A stretch of DNA of 64,000 nucleotides from Sipunculus nudus (GCA_026874595.1 CM049313.1:35429159-35493158); one strand, 5' to 3'. Numbered from the stretch's first letter, positions 11,873 through 22,562 are shown. Notes: generated by a model not told the origin, from the letters alone. Translations and numbers: made by a program.

Positions 11873-12804
11873 TGTTGTAGTTATTGAGATACTGCAGTTT
11901 TTGTATCAAATTTTTTCCCTTATTCTGGGGGGGGGGGGGTATTTTGGAGCCATACAGCATAAAGAATATGGGTAACAGAGATCTTATTTCAGGATTCCAT
12001 GGAGACTTTTTATGGTTCTCCCTGTGTGTCAAGAATGAAGATTCTAGGTCTATTCTTTATGATTTGTGCCCTGTTAACAGAAATTCATATCTTAAAAGGT
12101 CTCAAAAATAGAGAAAAAATTCGTTAAAAAACCCGAACAAATACAGTCTGCAGAAACTGATGAAACACTCCATGATCAATCTGTATACCAAAAATCATGA
12201 CCATCAGTGATGTAGTTACTGAGATATTGAAGTTTTTGTATGAAATTTTTTACTATTCTTGGGGGTACTTTGGGGCCCCATAGCTCGAAGGATATGGCTA
12301 ACAGAGACCTAATTTCTAGTTTCCATGGAGACTTTTCATAGGTCTCTCAGTGTATTCAGAATGAAGATTCTAGGTCCATTCGTGATGATTTGTGCCACGC
12401 TAACAGATGACAGCATCCTTAAAGGTCTCAAAAATAGAGGAAAAAATCGTAAAAAAATCGAACAATATAGGTGGCGCCACCAGTCTGCAGGAACTGATGG
12501 AACATCTCATGATCAATATGTATGCCAAAAATCATGACCATCAGTGATGTAGTTATTGAGATATTGAAGTTTTTGGATGAAATTTTTGACTATTCTGGGG
12601 GGTACTTTGGGGCCCCATAGCTCAAAGGATATGGGTAACAGAGACCTAATTTCTGGTTTCCAAGGAGAATTTTTATGGACCTCTCAGAATCCCAAGGTAC
12701 AAGGTTCTAGGTCAAGCGGTTACGATTTGTGCCTGGTTAACGGACGGACAGATGGACAAAGAGTGATCGCTATAGCTCAGATGACTTTCAGTCAGCGGAG
12801 CTAA

Positions 12805-13136
12805 AAAAACCATTGTCACACTTCAAGACTGGCTTACATCAACACCACTGATCTGTTTTTTTTGTTTATATTTAATAAAAATATTCCTCTATATATTTCG
12901 TATAGTCATACCAGAAATTAGGTCAGTATTGTGTAATTTCTGGAAGTTACATTTAGACCCAACATTAATGGACTTTGTAAAAAGTCAGAAAAGATATTTA
13001 CTCACTTAACATGAGAAATTATGAAGCTAGAGACCTTTTTTCAGGGACCTAACTTTATTTAATGTTGACCCAAAATTATATCTGAATTTTGCAATTTGTT
13101 TTAAGTTATTAGCATAAATATAAAATCAGTACCTTA
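12805..13136 (+). mobile_element. family 3c host element, continuation after the nested insertion
   Basis: AACCATTGTCACACTTCAAG and the following 300 bp match 57045-57375. In those copies this follows directly on the sequence that ends at 8270, so the two parts are one element split by 8271-12804. It is interrupted again at 13137. Confidence 0.7.
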
Positions 13137-13471
13137 GGCCAAAAAAAATTAAAGGTATGGTTCTCAGGCACCGCCCGCATCAATTTTAAACCCCCGCATC
13201 AAAAATTTTTATTTTGATTTTCAATAAAAACTTTCCAATATTGAGCTGCAACCGCTCCTACATTTCTTTCAAGAAGATAAAACCACAAAATTTCCTTTGT
13301 TTTGTAGTGCAACTACTTATTTAGCCAAATAAAACTGTTATTTTCATGTTTTTCCCTTATCATTTAACATTTTTATCAAAACATACAAAAAATTTAAGAT
13401 AAAAAAAGCGCCCGCCCGCATTGATTTCTAAAAAAAGTGCCTGAGAACCATACCTTTTTTTTATTTTGGCC
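13137..13471. mobile_element. Harbinger-like MITE, 35-bp inverted termini, TTA duplication
   Basis: The 35-bp termini (13137-13171 and 13437-13471; both begin GGCCAAAA and end GGTTCTCAGGCAC inward) differ at about three positions. They are flanked by TTA on both sides; the related uninterrupted copy near 57372 has GTACCTTAAATA with a single TTA. A 3-bp TTA duplication points to PIF/Harbinger. No ORF. An internal CGCCCGCAT box occurs in direct orientation near each end. Confidence 0.75.
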
Positions 13472-13474
13472 TTA

Positions 13475-13775
13475 ATACATTTAGGGAACAACTCCACCTT
13501 CTAAACACTGTCAGTATGTATATGACAAATTAACTAGAAATGGCCAAATATGATATAGAAGAAAAACCTGAGCATGTTAGTGGAGTATTAGGGTGGTAAG
13601 GGAACAACCCATGAGATCTGCAGAGCGCCCACCCACCCTTCCGCCAGAGGTCGTTTCAACTTGGGAGTCCGAGTCTGCGCAGTGTGAGCGCCCACCCTGC
13701 AGGGTGCGAGATTATTGTTAAAATCTCACCGCACCTCGGCCGAGATTGAAACTCACGATCTCCCGGATTTGAATC
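13475..13775. other. anonymous DNA; possible SINE-like segment on minus strand
   Basis: The part 13620-13775 is GC-richer. On the minus strand it has GATTCAAATCC and GTTTCAATCTC boxes, resembling pol III B-boxes. A box and tail are not evident. Confidence 0.3.
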
Positions 13776-13780
13776 GTGTG

Positions 13781-13982
13781 CAGAAGCGGATCCAGGGGGG
13801 GGGGGGGTCCAGGGGGTCCGGACCCCCCCCCCCTTTTTTTTCACCCGAAGCAACCTTTTTTAAGGGGTTTTGGACGTAATTTTGCGGCCTGGACCCTCCC
13901 TTTTCCAGACCTTTTTTTTAGGAATTTCCTTAGTACTCCTGGGTTGGACCCCCCCTTTTCCTAAATCCTGGATCCGCCCCTG
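13781..13982. mobile_element. short GGATCC-ended MITE, copy 1 (5-bp duplication GTGTG)
   Basis: Left end CAGAAGCGGATCCAGG; right end CCTGGATCCGCCCCTG. GTGTG directly flanks both sides (13776-13780 and 13983-13987). The interior has long G and C runs and GCAACCTTTTTTAAG and TTTTGCGGCCTG boxes shared with the copies at 26689 and 31533. Termini starting CAG with a 5-bp duplication fit a hAT5-type element. Confidence 0.7.
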
Positions 13983-14046
13983 GTGTGTTTTATCTCTAGA
14001 CCACAGAGGCCGGTCTTACGGATGTGCGTGCGAGTGTGTGTGTTAC

Positions 14047-14064
14047 AGAGAGAGAGAGAGAGAT

Positions 14065-14109
<45 letters not shown>

Positions 14110-14124
14110 GAGAGAGAGAGAGAT
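14047..14124 (+). repeat. (AG)n microsatellite
   Basis: About 78 bp of AG with few interruptions. Confidence 0.9.
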
Positions 14125-14637
14125 CTTAAAATGTTAAAATGACATGATAATTTCAATAATATATGTAAACCATCACCTCAAAACCTGTACCGGGTATAAA
14201 ATGATATATGAACTGTGGGCCCACTATTAATTTGAAATGACTGTTGGATCGATTGTGAATGAGGGGTTTCCTCTGGCGATGCTACCTTGATTGTTAAATC
14301 CACTGAATTCTGCGAACATAAGTTCTTATTTCTGTTCATGATTAAGCCAATCCAAACACATGAATAAACATAAGCGTTTTGGTAAATATTCATGACTCTG
14401 CAGACGAAGGGAGATCTATGACGCAAGAATACAAAATTTCCATTACCTTTCTGGTCTGGAATTCCGGCCCACAAAGATACACAAAAATCCCCTAAATATA
14501 GTCACTTTTCCTATAAATATATATCAGTGAATTCATAATTGACTCATGCTATGTAAAATAAGCTTTAATTTATTTATGTTTTCACTTTTCCGTCTGATGT
14601 ATTTCAGACAGAGTTACATATTTATCTCGTTGAGCAA

Positions 14638-14697
<60 letters not shown>

Positions 14698-15650
14698 GAG
14701 TGAACGGGCAGGATTGTGTTCAAATACCCATTATGGTCATATATATGCATGGTACATGCATGCTTCACTGCACCTCTATAGTTATATTGATATAATTGGT
14801 ACTTTCTCTGTTAAATAAATAAATGTGCTGAACAAAAAAATACATAGGTAGGCAGGAGTGTATGTTGGTATATGTATAGATCTTGCCTCTTGACTCTTTT
14901 GACGGTACATGTATGATATATGCGTTGCCCTGCTTGACCCGCCATGCTTTCAACAATATTGGTTCATAAAATATAGAAAAGTGACGTGATTACACTCAGT
15001 GACCTTTTATGTCTTTGCAAAACTGGTGAACAGCTGCAACCAATATGTATACTGAATTTGCCATTGTTAATAAGAATAATATAGTACTTATAATTTTACA
15101 CCCCCCCCCCCCCCCAAAAAAAAAAGATTTGATACACACGTTGTTTCAACCTAGTTCTATGATGAGTTTAAAATCCAAGGAATTGGATCCTTTGAAACTT
15201 AATTAAAAAATATATGATTTCTATATGAAATATTTCATTCTCAAATTTGGGGAAAGGGGGCTACCCGGAAGGGGAGACCTATACATGTATCTGTTTTGCG
15301 ACTGCAATAACAAACTCATCCTAATATAGGATATATTCTCTGAATTAAAGGACGTGTTTGCGGACCCGATAAAATAATATCAGTAAATTTGGTATAAAAG
15401 CACCAGTGTCTCATTAGCAAGTGCATTGATTGCCATGAATCTTGATGTGTATTTCGATCATGGACAGTTTCAACAGTCATTGATCACTAGTGGATCCACC
15501 TGTATTTTTACATTTCTACGTATTTTATCCGAATACGTTTTAGACTGTCAAATGACGGCAATCGTGTCAGTTTAATTCTCAGCCGTGCACGGTTTCATTT
15601 AGTGCCCTGAAATTTAGTGTCGATATTGATCATAAACTCTCATCAGACGC
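14125..15650. other. anonymous DNA with TA and C-run tracts
   Basis: (TA)n at 14641-14694 and a C15 run at 15101-15115. No supportable gene. Confidence 0.5.
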
Positions 15651-15654
15651 TTAA

Positions 15655-15830
15655 TACTAGTGGCGCCACCTGTCATTTTGCCAAGTGAGTATACTTACAT
15701 AAAAATCTCAGAAACGACAGCAAGCATTACTTAGTTTTGTGCAAATGTTGGTCACAATACTCATATTTGAAATTAAGGTTTTTGTGGCGCCAACTACATC
15801 GACCTGTTATTAACGGGCAAATACCTCATA
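15655..15830 (+). repeat. degenerate GGTGGCGCCACC-type units
   Basis: AGTGGCGCCACCTGTCATTTT at ~15659 and TGTGGCGCCAACTACAT at ~15783, ~124 bp apart, each with flanking words seen in family 1 units. Ends are not identified. Confidence 0.45.
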
Positions 15831-15949
15831 ATTTTTGCCTCTCACGACTTAAAAATGTTTACGATGAAACTGCCGAGCTGCATAGTTTATTTTTTTACAA
15901 GAGTAATCCTTGGATAGGGTTCTTTCAATTGTTTAAGAATAGATAGGGT

Positions 15950-17280
15950 TCATTGAATTTTGCTAGAGTAACAGAAAGCTGAAGTTGGTCTTGTGGCCAT
16001 TAGTAAGCCTAATTCAAACTGAGGCCTGCAATAGTCTTCTTATGCAAAACTGTTGTTTAACTTCTGGAACATTGCACAAATATTATTCTCAGTTAGCCTT
16101 TGTTCAAGTTTACTAGTTTACTTATATTATTGTTGGCAGAATTATTGGACCTTTAACAATGACAGGACTTTGACATACTTTGGTAAAAAAAGCTTTTAGA
16201 TTTATTGTAATAACAAACTGAGCTCTTTGCGTATATATAAGCAGAGCTGTCCAGGCAACATAAATAATTTGTTCCATATCCAGCTTGTATAGAAGATAAA
16301 TCCATGACTAAAATACATTTGTATTCTGATTTTGCTTTCGATAGGCATCTGTTATCATTCTTTTTTTTTTTTATAAAAAAAAATTTATGAATATGTAGCT
16401 TGAGAAAAAGCATTGTAGCCAAAGTCTTACACTTTGTATTAACAGATATGGCAACGTGGAAACCTTGTCTGTATCTATTAATAGCTTACGCTCCCGAGGC
16501 AGCGGAAATCTTGGGCTTCTAAAGAAGCTACTTATTTTACCGCTGCCTGTATTTAGACACCAAGTGGCGGGTCGGTGTCCGCTGAAAACCTCGTGCGTAT
16601 GATATGACTTGCTGCCAATCAAATGCCAGTAAATAAACACTAGACAGGTAACATGGGTGCGCCAAAGGTTGCGCTTCAAGCGCAGCTTGATGACAGTTTT
16701 ATGGAATATTTCAAAAACTGGGCTACCGTTTTTGGCATTTTTGTCTGATATTAATTGGCAAACATCGTAGGTCATCGATCTGAATCAATGATGAATGATG
16801 TAGATTCCTTGTCGCGTCAGTTGTGTATCGCGTTTATCTCACGATAAACTGGGTGCAGCCAATATTTGTTACAAATCATGGGACCATTTTAGCAAATCAT
16901 AAAGGATGTTACTTCTTGCACTTTAATCTGATAGGTCCAACATACAGTGCTCCCCTCTCGTGTAGGGACCCAGAAACCAGGCCAAAAAAAACATCGCTTA
17001 CGATATAGGTAGTGGGCCTATAGGTAAAGCGCTGTGTAAAGAGCGTATTAATAGCTTGGCAGACTGGCAACTATTTCAGACTTGGCAACAGCTTTAGTCT
17101 GGATCTATTTAAAGCTTTGGCGGACCGCCAACTCTATCAGACTTCACAACGGGTCAACAGTTCACTTAGTGCAGTCAGGTACAGGTCAAGAGTTCGATCA
17201 ATGCAGTAGATGCAGCTGGCAATTAGTTTCGCAACTGCCTGTCTCAGCTGAGCTTGGTTAGCCCAGTGCACCTGTCTCAA
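15950..17280. other. anonymous DNA
   Basis: No supportable gene. An AGGCAGCGG/CCGCTGCCT inverted pair lies at ~16497-16553. A 134-codon minus-strand frame here has no recognisable domain. Confidence 0.45.
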
Positions 17281-17910
17281 GAGAAGTTTGTTATATCTAA
17301 CTGAAATCTTGGCCTGTCCATGCATCTTTGATGGCTTTCTTCTGCATAAGACTAGCGTCGCAACCAACAATGATGCTTTACAGTGTATGTACCTGCTTAT
17401 TTCCCAGGATGATTTTGATATAACAGCCTGAAATTGTGCATTTCTATACATATCGGATAGCTTCGTCGTATACAAGTTTGGTGGTAGCGCCACCTACAAT
17501 AATTTTTGCGTAATGTATGTCTCTGATTAATTCTCAGGAGGAATTTTATATATGTGCCGGAAATTTGGCATATGTATACAGCTTGGATAGCTACGTCATA
17601 TGCAAGACTGGTGGCGCCACCTACAATAATTTTGCACAGGGTATACGCTCCGGCATATTTCTCAGAATTGATTTGACTTTGAAAGTATGCATGTCCATAC
17701 ATCTAGGATGGTTTTTTTTATATACAAGACTTGTGGCACCACCTACAATTGTTTTTTGGGTTTCTGTGCACATAGCCCAAGAGTGGTTCGAAGTATCTGC
17801 TTGAATTCTTCATGTCCACACATCTTTGATGGCTTCCTCGTACACAAGACTGGTGGCGCCACCTACAATAATTTTGTGTTATGTATGTCTAAGCCAGTAT
17901 TTCAGGAGTA
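17280..17910 (+). repeat. diverged tandem array built on GGTGGCGCCACC (~122-bp period)
   Basis: Palindrome boxes at ~17483 (GGTAGCGCCACC), ~17610, ~17731 (GTGGCACCACC) and ~17851 are each followed by TACAATAATTTT or a variant and preceded by an ATACA(T)C...TGGAT(A)GCT block. The wording is related to family 1 cores but the period is shorter and no family 1 ends are present. Confidence 0.6.
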
Positions 17911-18039
17911 ACGTTTGTGTAATAGGTGCTTATACTCGGATTCAAAATGCTCAGTACTCGCATCATACCTATACATGTCATACGTGTACTTGAAAAGTAA
18001 TGGTCCAGCATGGAAGCATTATAACTGATGTTTATCACA

Positions 18040-18170
18040 TTAGACAGGTTCTCGGGTCTTTACCTCCGAGTACCAGTCCGAGTCCAGTACCCGCAAGCCC
18101 ACGTCCGAGTCCCTTATAAGGTGGACTCACTCGAGTCCGGACTCGAGTCAAAGACCGGACCACCACCAGG
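18040..18170. repeat. GAGTCC/GGACTC-rich short palindromic segment
   Basis: Repeated CCGAGTCC, GGACTCACTCGAGTCC and GGACTCGAGTC words form many overlapping short inverted repeats. Function unknown. Confidence 0.4.
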
Positions 18171-18448
18171 TATATGTACCCATGTGAGTGCTCTCTTTCA
18201 TTTCCTCTGTGTCCCAATTTTCCGAGAAAGAAAAAGTGTAAAACCCAGTACTTAATGACACACGGACTTCCCGGCTGTGATATATAAGGGACTATCTGAC
18301 GTTCTAAAAACAGGAAATATAAACAAGGGTTGCGTTGTTTGAATTCAAGAGTGTACTGTAATTACATGACAGCAAAGTTTCCGTGCTGTGTCCAATCGGG
18401 GTTTGATGGTTATGTGAAAACTGCCCAAGATAACGACTTTATTTTTTA

Positions 18449-18452
<4 letters not shown>

Positions 18453-18500
<48 letters not shown>

Positions 18501-18761
18501 TAGTATAATACACTATATGTTCAATCTGCATACTTGTACTGGACCTCCACTCAAACACCTTATCTTACTCTGTAGATTTCAGTTCACTCAGCTTCATTGC
18601 CAACATCAATTTCTTGAGGTATATTGTAATTATGTTATACTTTATATCTTATGAGGTCATCATCAAGGAAATAAACAATGCATGTACTGTTTGAATTTAA
18701 AATGTAGTTTAAATGAAAACTAGACTGCAGGCTCTTTTCAAACACACACACACATATTATT

Positions 18762-18796
<35 letters not shown>

Positions 18797-18868
18797 TGCG
18801 TCTTATTTTGTAGATGCACCGCAGTCCCAACAACGTTGGAAACTAGAGTGAAAAGTATATATTTAATC

Positions 18869-18904
<36 letters not shown>

Positions 18905-18910
18905 AAATAG
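18453..18910. repeat. cluster of (TA)n and short (CA)n tracts
   Basis: TA tracts at 18453-18494, 18763-18797 and 18871-18905, with a short CA tract at 18742-18753. No gene between them. Confidence 0.75.
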
Positions 18911-18971
18911 ATCTGTAGGTTTTCTGCAAGCAACAACTACTAGAGTGCTCTTTGGCATTTCACCAGAGCTT

Positions 18972-19143
18972 TATAATTATACAAAATGAAGAGGAGTCAA
19001 GTATTTTCAGACATTTTACTACTACGGAGTTTCGTGCAAGATGTTGTTGCACTCGTCAGGTAATGACGAGTGCAACAACATCTTGCACGAAACTACGTAG
19101 TAGTAAAATGTCTGAAAATACTTGACTCCTCTTCATTTTGTAT

Positions 19144-19150
<7 letters not shown>
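18972..19150. repeat. near-perfect inverted repeat, 87-bp arms, 5-bp loop
   Basis: Arms 18972-19058 and 19064-19150 match at 86 of 87 positions; the spacer is GGTAA. Each arm carries a hammerhead ribozyme core reading toward its outer end. The palindrome stops at a TA microsatellite on the right. Likely a rearranged Penelope-like element terminus or retrozyme dimer. Confidence 0.9.
19012..19065 (-). ncRNA. type I hammerhead ribozyme motif, full conserved core
   Basis: On the minus strand: stem I 5' strand CATTAC (19065-19060); core CTGACGA (19059-19053); stem II GTGCAA/TTGCAC with loop CAACATC (19052-19034); GAAA (19033-19030); short stem III ACTCC/GTAGT; cleavage triplet GUA ending at 19020; stem I 3' strand GTAAAATG with a two-base bulge (19019-19012). 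All core bases of the hammerhead are present; stem III has one mismatch. The plus-strand mirror copy (from 19064) has a perfect stem III (ACTAC/GTAGT) but A instead of C at the first core position. By established knowledge such short-stem-III type I hammerheads occur in animal Penelope-like elements and retrozymes and often act as dimers. Confidence 0.72.
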
Positions 19151-19176
<26 letters not shown>

Positions 19177-19239
19177 AAAAACTGAACTTGTTTACAGCGC
19201 ACTCACTCGCTTGCCATACAGAATGACGGTTGATGTAAG

Positions 19240-19262
19240 CCTATATATATATATATATATTT
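19240..19262. repeat. (TA)n microsatellite
   Basis: Short TA tract; another at 19148-19170 abuts the inverted repeat. Confidence 0.8.
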
Positions 19263-19324
19263 ATGTTTTTAAGTTTTTGTTCTTATAGTCCACGCCTGTA
19301 TTCGGGTGATTGAATCACTGTGCA

Positions 19325-19450
19325 GTTTATGGCTTTGTAATACCACTATGATAATATACAGTGTATAAACAGGTGGCTCGGTATTCAGGAGCTCCTTGCT
19401 CTGCACACAGTATAACGTTTACTAAAGTGAAAAGAAATGTTTACATTGCT
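19325..19450 (+). repeat. dispersed ~130-bp repeat, copy 2
   Basis: Matches 7660-7800 in order: GGCTTTGTAATACCACTA, ATAAACAGGTGGCTCGG, CTCTGCACACAG and AAGTGAAAAGAAATG. Confidence 0.45.
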
Positions 19451-19524
19451 GATGTAAGCTTCCTTGGCGTAAACTTTAATTTTCTCTATTTAATTACATT
19501 ACATTAAAAACACCACAACATGTA

Positions 19525-19960
19525 GCCTCCGCCAAGACGGTATAATATATATGCTTTCATATCGGTTAGTGTGTGTGTGTTTGTGGGTATGGGTGTGTTT
19601 TTGTTTGTTTGTTCTCAACGTAACCCATGCAATCATGGACGGAACCTCATGAAATTTTCAGGGCATTTCGGAAATAGGCCAATGTATGATTCGAATAGAA
19701 TTTGGTGTGGATCAAACACATGATCCGGATTCACATGTTGAGTCACTTATGCTCGAGTGAACCTTAGAATATTCCGAATAAATGGAAGAAAACACGGGTT
19801 CGGCAGCATCCCAGAATATCCCGGTATAGGTGCATTAAACGGGGATAAACATTTTCGTTGCCTATGACACTGTGCCATACCTCATTTTAAAGATTATTGT
19901 TCCCGCAGTGACATCGCCTATATGAGAATAAATAGTTTTTAATGTAAACATCATGTTGTG
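19525..19960 (+). repeat. GCC(T)CCGCCAAGACGG-led interspersed repeat
   Basis: TAGCCTCCGCCAAGACGG and a GTGTGTTTGTGGG run are followed by AACCCATGCAATCATGGACGG and CATGAAATTTTCAGG. It is related to 30180-30330 (TAGCCTTCGCAAGGAGG; AATTCACGCAATCTTGAACGG). This resembles a repeat type widespread in aquatic animals. The right boundary is uncertain. Confidence 0.5.
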
Positions 19961-19969
19961 GGTGTTTCT

Positions 19970-21125
19970 GACTTGAGTGGAGACTACCATCGAAAACAGC
20001 CGAACTGCCTTCGTCAAAGACCGGATTGCCTGCTATTCCCTTCCAGAGAAGGATAAAGGACTATTGTGCATGTGAATAACCCTGCTTTGATGCGGTGAGG
20101 ATTTAAACATGTTTGGCCTGACATTTGACCCAGGCTCTGTCCCACATGCTTGGTCAGTAAATGTGAAAAACACATGATTCTCGCTTTATGAAAAGGAGGG
20201 GTTAAATCAAGGGGTATAAATGACAAAAGCTAACACAAGGTCTACATTAACGAAAAAAGGGAGCGGGGGGGGGGGGGGGGGGGGTTCTAGGCCTCAAAAT
20301 TGGTCTGATACGATTAAGAAATCGGTTGCGACTTCACGTGAGTCCGCTTCTGCTATACTAACGAGGTTTACATGTTTCTGTATCTTTCTTCAGGAAAAGT
20401 TTCCTTGCCTTAAAACATACATTTAATTAACCTTTCATGTCTTCCTCATATCAACCTATTCTGTTTACTTCTAACAATAGTAACCAGTCAAAGTTCATAA
20501 AAGAAACCTGAATGCCTCCGCGCCCCATTCCGGTGCGTAAATGTAAACATTACTCACCAGGTTTTCAAGGTAAACATAGCGGTAAATGAATTTCTTGCCA
20601 TGAGCGCAGCGCCGCAAAATAAATGCAAAAAATATATTTTTTTACATATATATATATTATTGAGACAGTATCCCACTGAAAATCTATATTTTCTTTTAAC
20701 TTCTAGAATAAAAATAAATGAGCCAACATTCCTCATCCTTATAAATTTATCTCCCCAACCCCGGTAAAAAGCCTGGTATACCGAGTTTATCAGCCAGTTC
20801 TATATATGTAATGAGAACAGGCATAAAATTTGCTCGGTGATTGCATCATCATACCGTGCTGCTATTGCATAGCCTATAAACAGTCATTATATGCAGTCTA
20901 TAGTGTTCTACAAATGACCTGTCACAGGTCTTTCGTTGAACAGAAATCGAGGAGAAAGTTTTGTTCGGTATATGTAAGCATTGGTTGTTTCTGCATAATC
21001 AGTGTTTTTTTTAAGACAGTATTCATACTGATTACATATCTTACTCAAAATGTGATGCTAGTTTAGATTCGACAGAATGTTGTAGACGGGGTAGACGTGG
21101 GGTAGCACTTCTGTGACAAACAGAC
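19970..21125. other. anonymous DNA with a G20 run
   Basis: G-run at 20265-20284. No supportable gene. Confidence 0.45.
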
Positions 21126-21129
21126 ATAT

Positions 21130-21649
21130 GCAACTGACCAACATGCTTGCCGAAATTGAAGATTTCCGGCAAGCAATAAATAGGAAATTGTGGAGGTTGA
21201 TGAAATCTTCGTACAGCGATATTTAAAGTTATGTGCAACACGACGGAGTCTTCAGTCGATGGTTCAACGTGTGTCGATCGGTCACGCAGGGAGGAATACT
21301 TTCCCCCTGGTTTTACGTTGTCTATTTAAATAAATTGATTTTACAACTTAGAAATTGTTGTTTTGGGCGAAAATTGATAATTTTTATATTGGGTCTCCAG
21401 CTATAGCTGATGATATATCACTGATTTCTATCACTCCTTTTTGCCTTTAGCGTATGCTAGGCCTAAATATGTGTTATGAATACAGTTGTAACAGGATGTT
21501 TATTTTCAACCCAAATAAATCTGTGGTTATAGCGTTTGGTGACTCGGATACAATGTTTAAAATGCTTGTCGAATATCAATCATGGCGTCTGGGTAATTCT
21601 ATAATCAGGTTAGTGGAAGTACATCGTCACCTATGTATTCTCCTTAATT
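21130..21649 (+). pseudogene. non-LTR retrotransposon reverse transcriptase remnant, part 1
   Basis: Frame-shifted and stop-containing remains of a LINE reverse transcriptase. One frame reads INRKLWRLMKSSYSDI, then after a stop YVQHDGVFSRWFNVC and TQGGILSPWFYVVYLNKL, the motif before the catalytic palm. A second frame gives IADDISLIS at ~21400-21425, the counterpart of the catalytic YADD box. It then continues through FNPNKSVV to HLCILLN, where the family 1 element at 21650 interrupts it. Clade is uncertain. Not functional. Confidence 0.72.
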
Positions 21650-22562
21650 GTATCCGCCAAAACAGAGTTTTGCGGATACTATGTTTTCAGCCCACCGCCG
21701 CCGCCGCCGCAGCCGCCGCCGCCGCGTAGGTGTCCGGAGAACTCCTCCGTAACCGCTGGGCGGAATTTTACGAAACCCGGGATTATGTTCGGGTCACATG
21801 TGAACTGCTGCGCCCCGATTTTGTTTTGACCTCTGACCTTTCCTCTGCGCTCTGCGTCCATTTGTGCGTCTGTTTCCATAAATAAACCCACATATCTCGG
21901 GAACTGTTTGACCTATCAGGGAAAAAAAATTGCACAAATGTAGCCCTTTGATAGCTCCTTATCAAACGCAAAACTGGTGGCGCCACCTGCAACCATTTAT
22001 GCAAAGCATCCGTCTCTTTGTCTGCCGTTGGATAAAATCACTCATATCTCAACAGTGGTTTGACATATCTGCCTAAAATTTTGCAGGTTTATACATCCTG
22101 GGCAGCTCTCTTGATTTTTTGACAGGTGGCGCCACCTACATTCTAATTTACGCTGCACACATCCAAGCTCATATCTCGGGAACCGTTTGACCGATTGGGC
22201 CAAAGTTTTGCATGTGAATAGATCTCTCATAGCTCTTTATCATACACAAAACTGGTGGCGCCACCTGCAACCATTTTTGCATAGCGTCCGTCTGTTTGTC
22301 TGCCACGGGCTAAAATCATTCATATACATGTAGTGGTTTGACTTTTCTGCCTTAAATTTTGCATATGTATACAACTTGGACAGCTTTCTGGATTTTGTGG
22401 TAGGTGGCGCAACCTACATACACATTTCGGCTGCAGACATCCATGCTAATATGCAACACTTCACTCTATTTCCCCTTGCCACTCAATCCATGGCTCACTT
22501 CACCCGTTCCACTCTAATTTAGGCGGATACACGAAGTCGCTTGTCGACTACCCGTATTCTAG
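21650..22562 (+). mobile_element. complete family 1 element inserted in the LINE
   Basis: 5' hairpin GTATCCGCC...GCGGATAC (21650-21679), then a short CCGCCG repeat and leader. The core has GGTGGCGCCACC boxes near 21976, 22124 and 22255. The 3' end has GGCGGATAC (22522-22530), an AGTCG-CTTGT-CGACT hairpin and CTAG (22559-22562). At 913 bp it is the shorter of two intact copies; the length difference from 58388-59838 is in core units. Confidence 0.85.

Larger units (their letters stand above)
8271..12804 (-). mobile_element. family 3a element (~336-bp core) inserted in the 3c host; itself carries two nested elements
   Basis: Read on the minus strand, the 5' hairpin (TAGCTCCGCTGACTGAAAG, then TCATCTGAGCTA) is at 12804-12774, followed by a leader with CTGTCCGTCCGTTAAC. 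Core units start at ~12558, ~12221 and ~11886 (335-337-bp steps; box GAGATATTGAAGTTTTTG). The 3' end at 8271 is TCAGCTGAGCGTCATGACCC, ATGGGTCAC and TTGTT. One core unit contains AGGTGGCGCCACC near 12471, the palindrome otherwise typical of family 1. The element is opened by a family 1 insertion at 8456-11872. Confidence 0.75.

Noticed and set aside
13620-13775. tRNA gene or tRNA-derived SINE on the minus strand
   Set aside because: Only B-box-like words are visible; no cloverleaf, A box or A-rich tail could be drawn.
16371-16775. 134-codon minus-strand open frame
   Set aside because: No recognisable motif and it ends in an A/T homopolymer. I could not support a gene or a transposase fragment.
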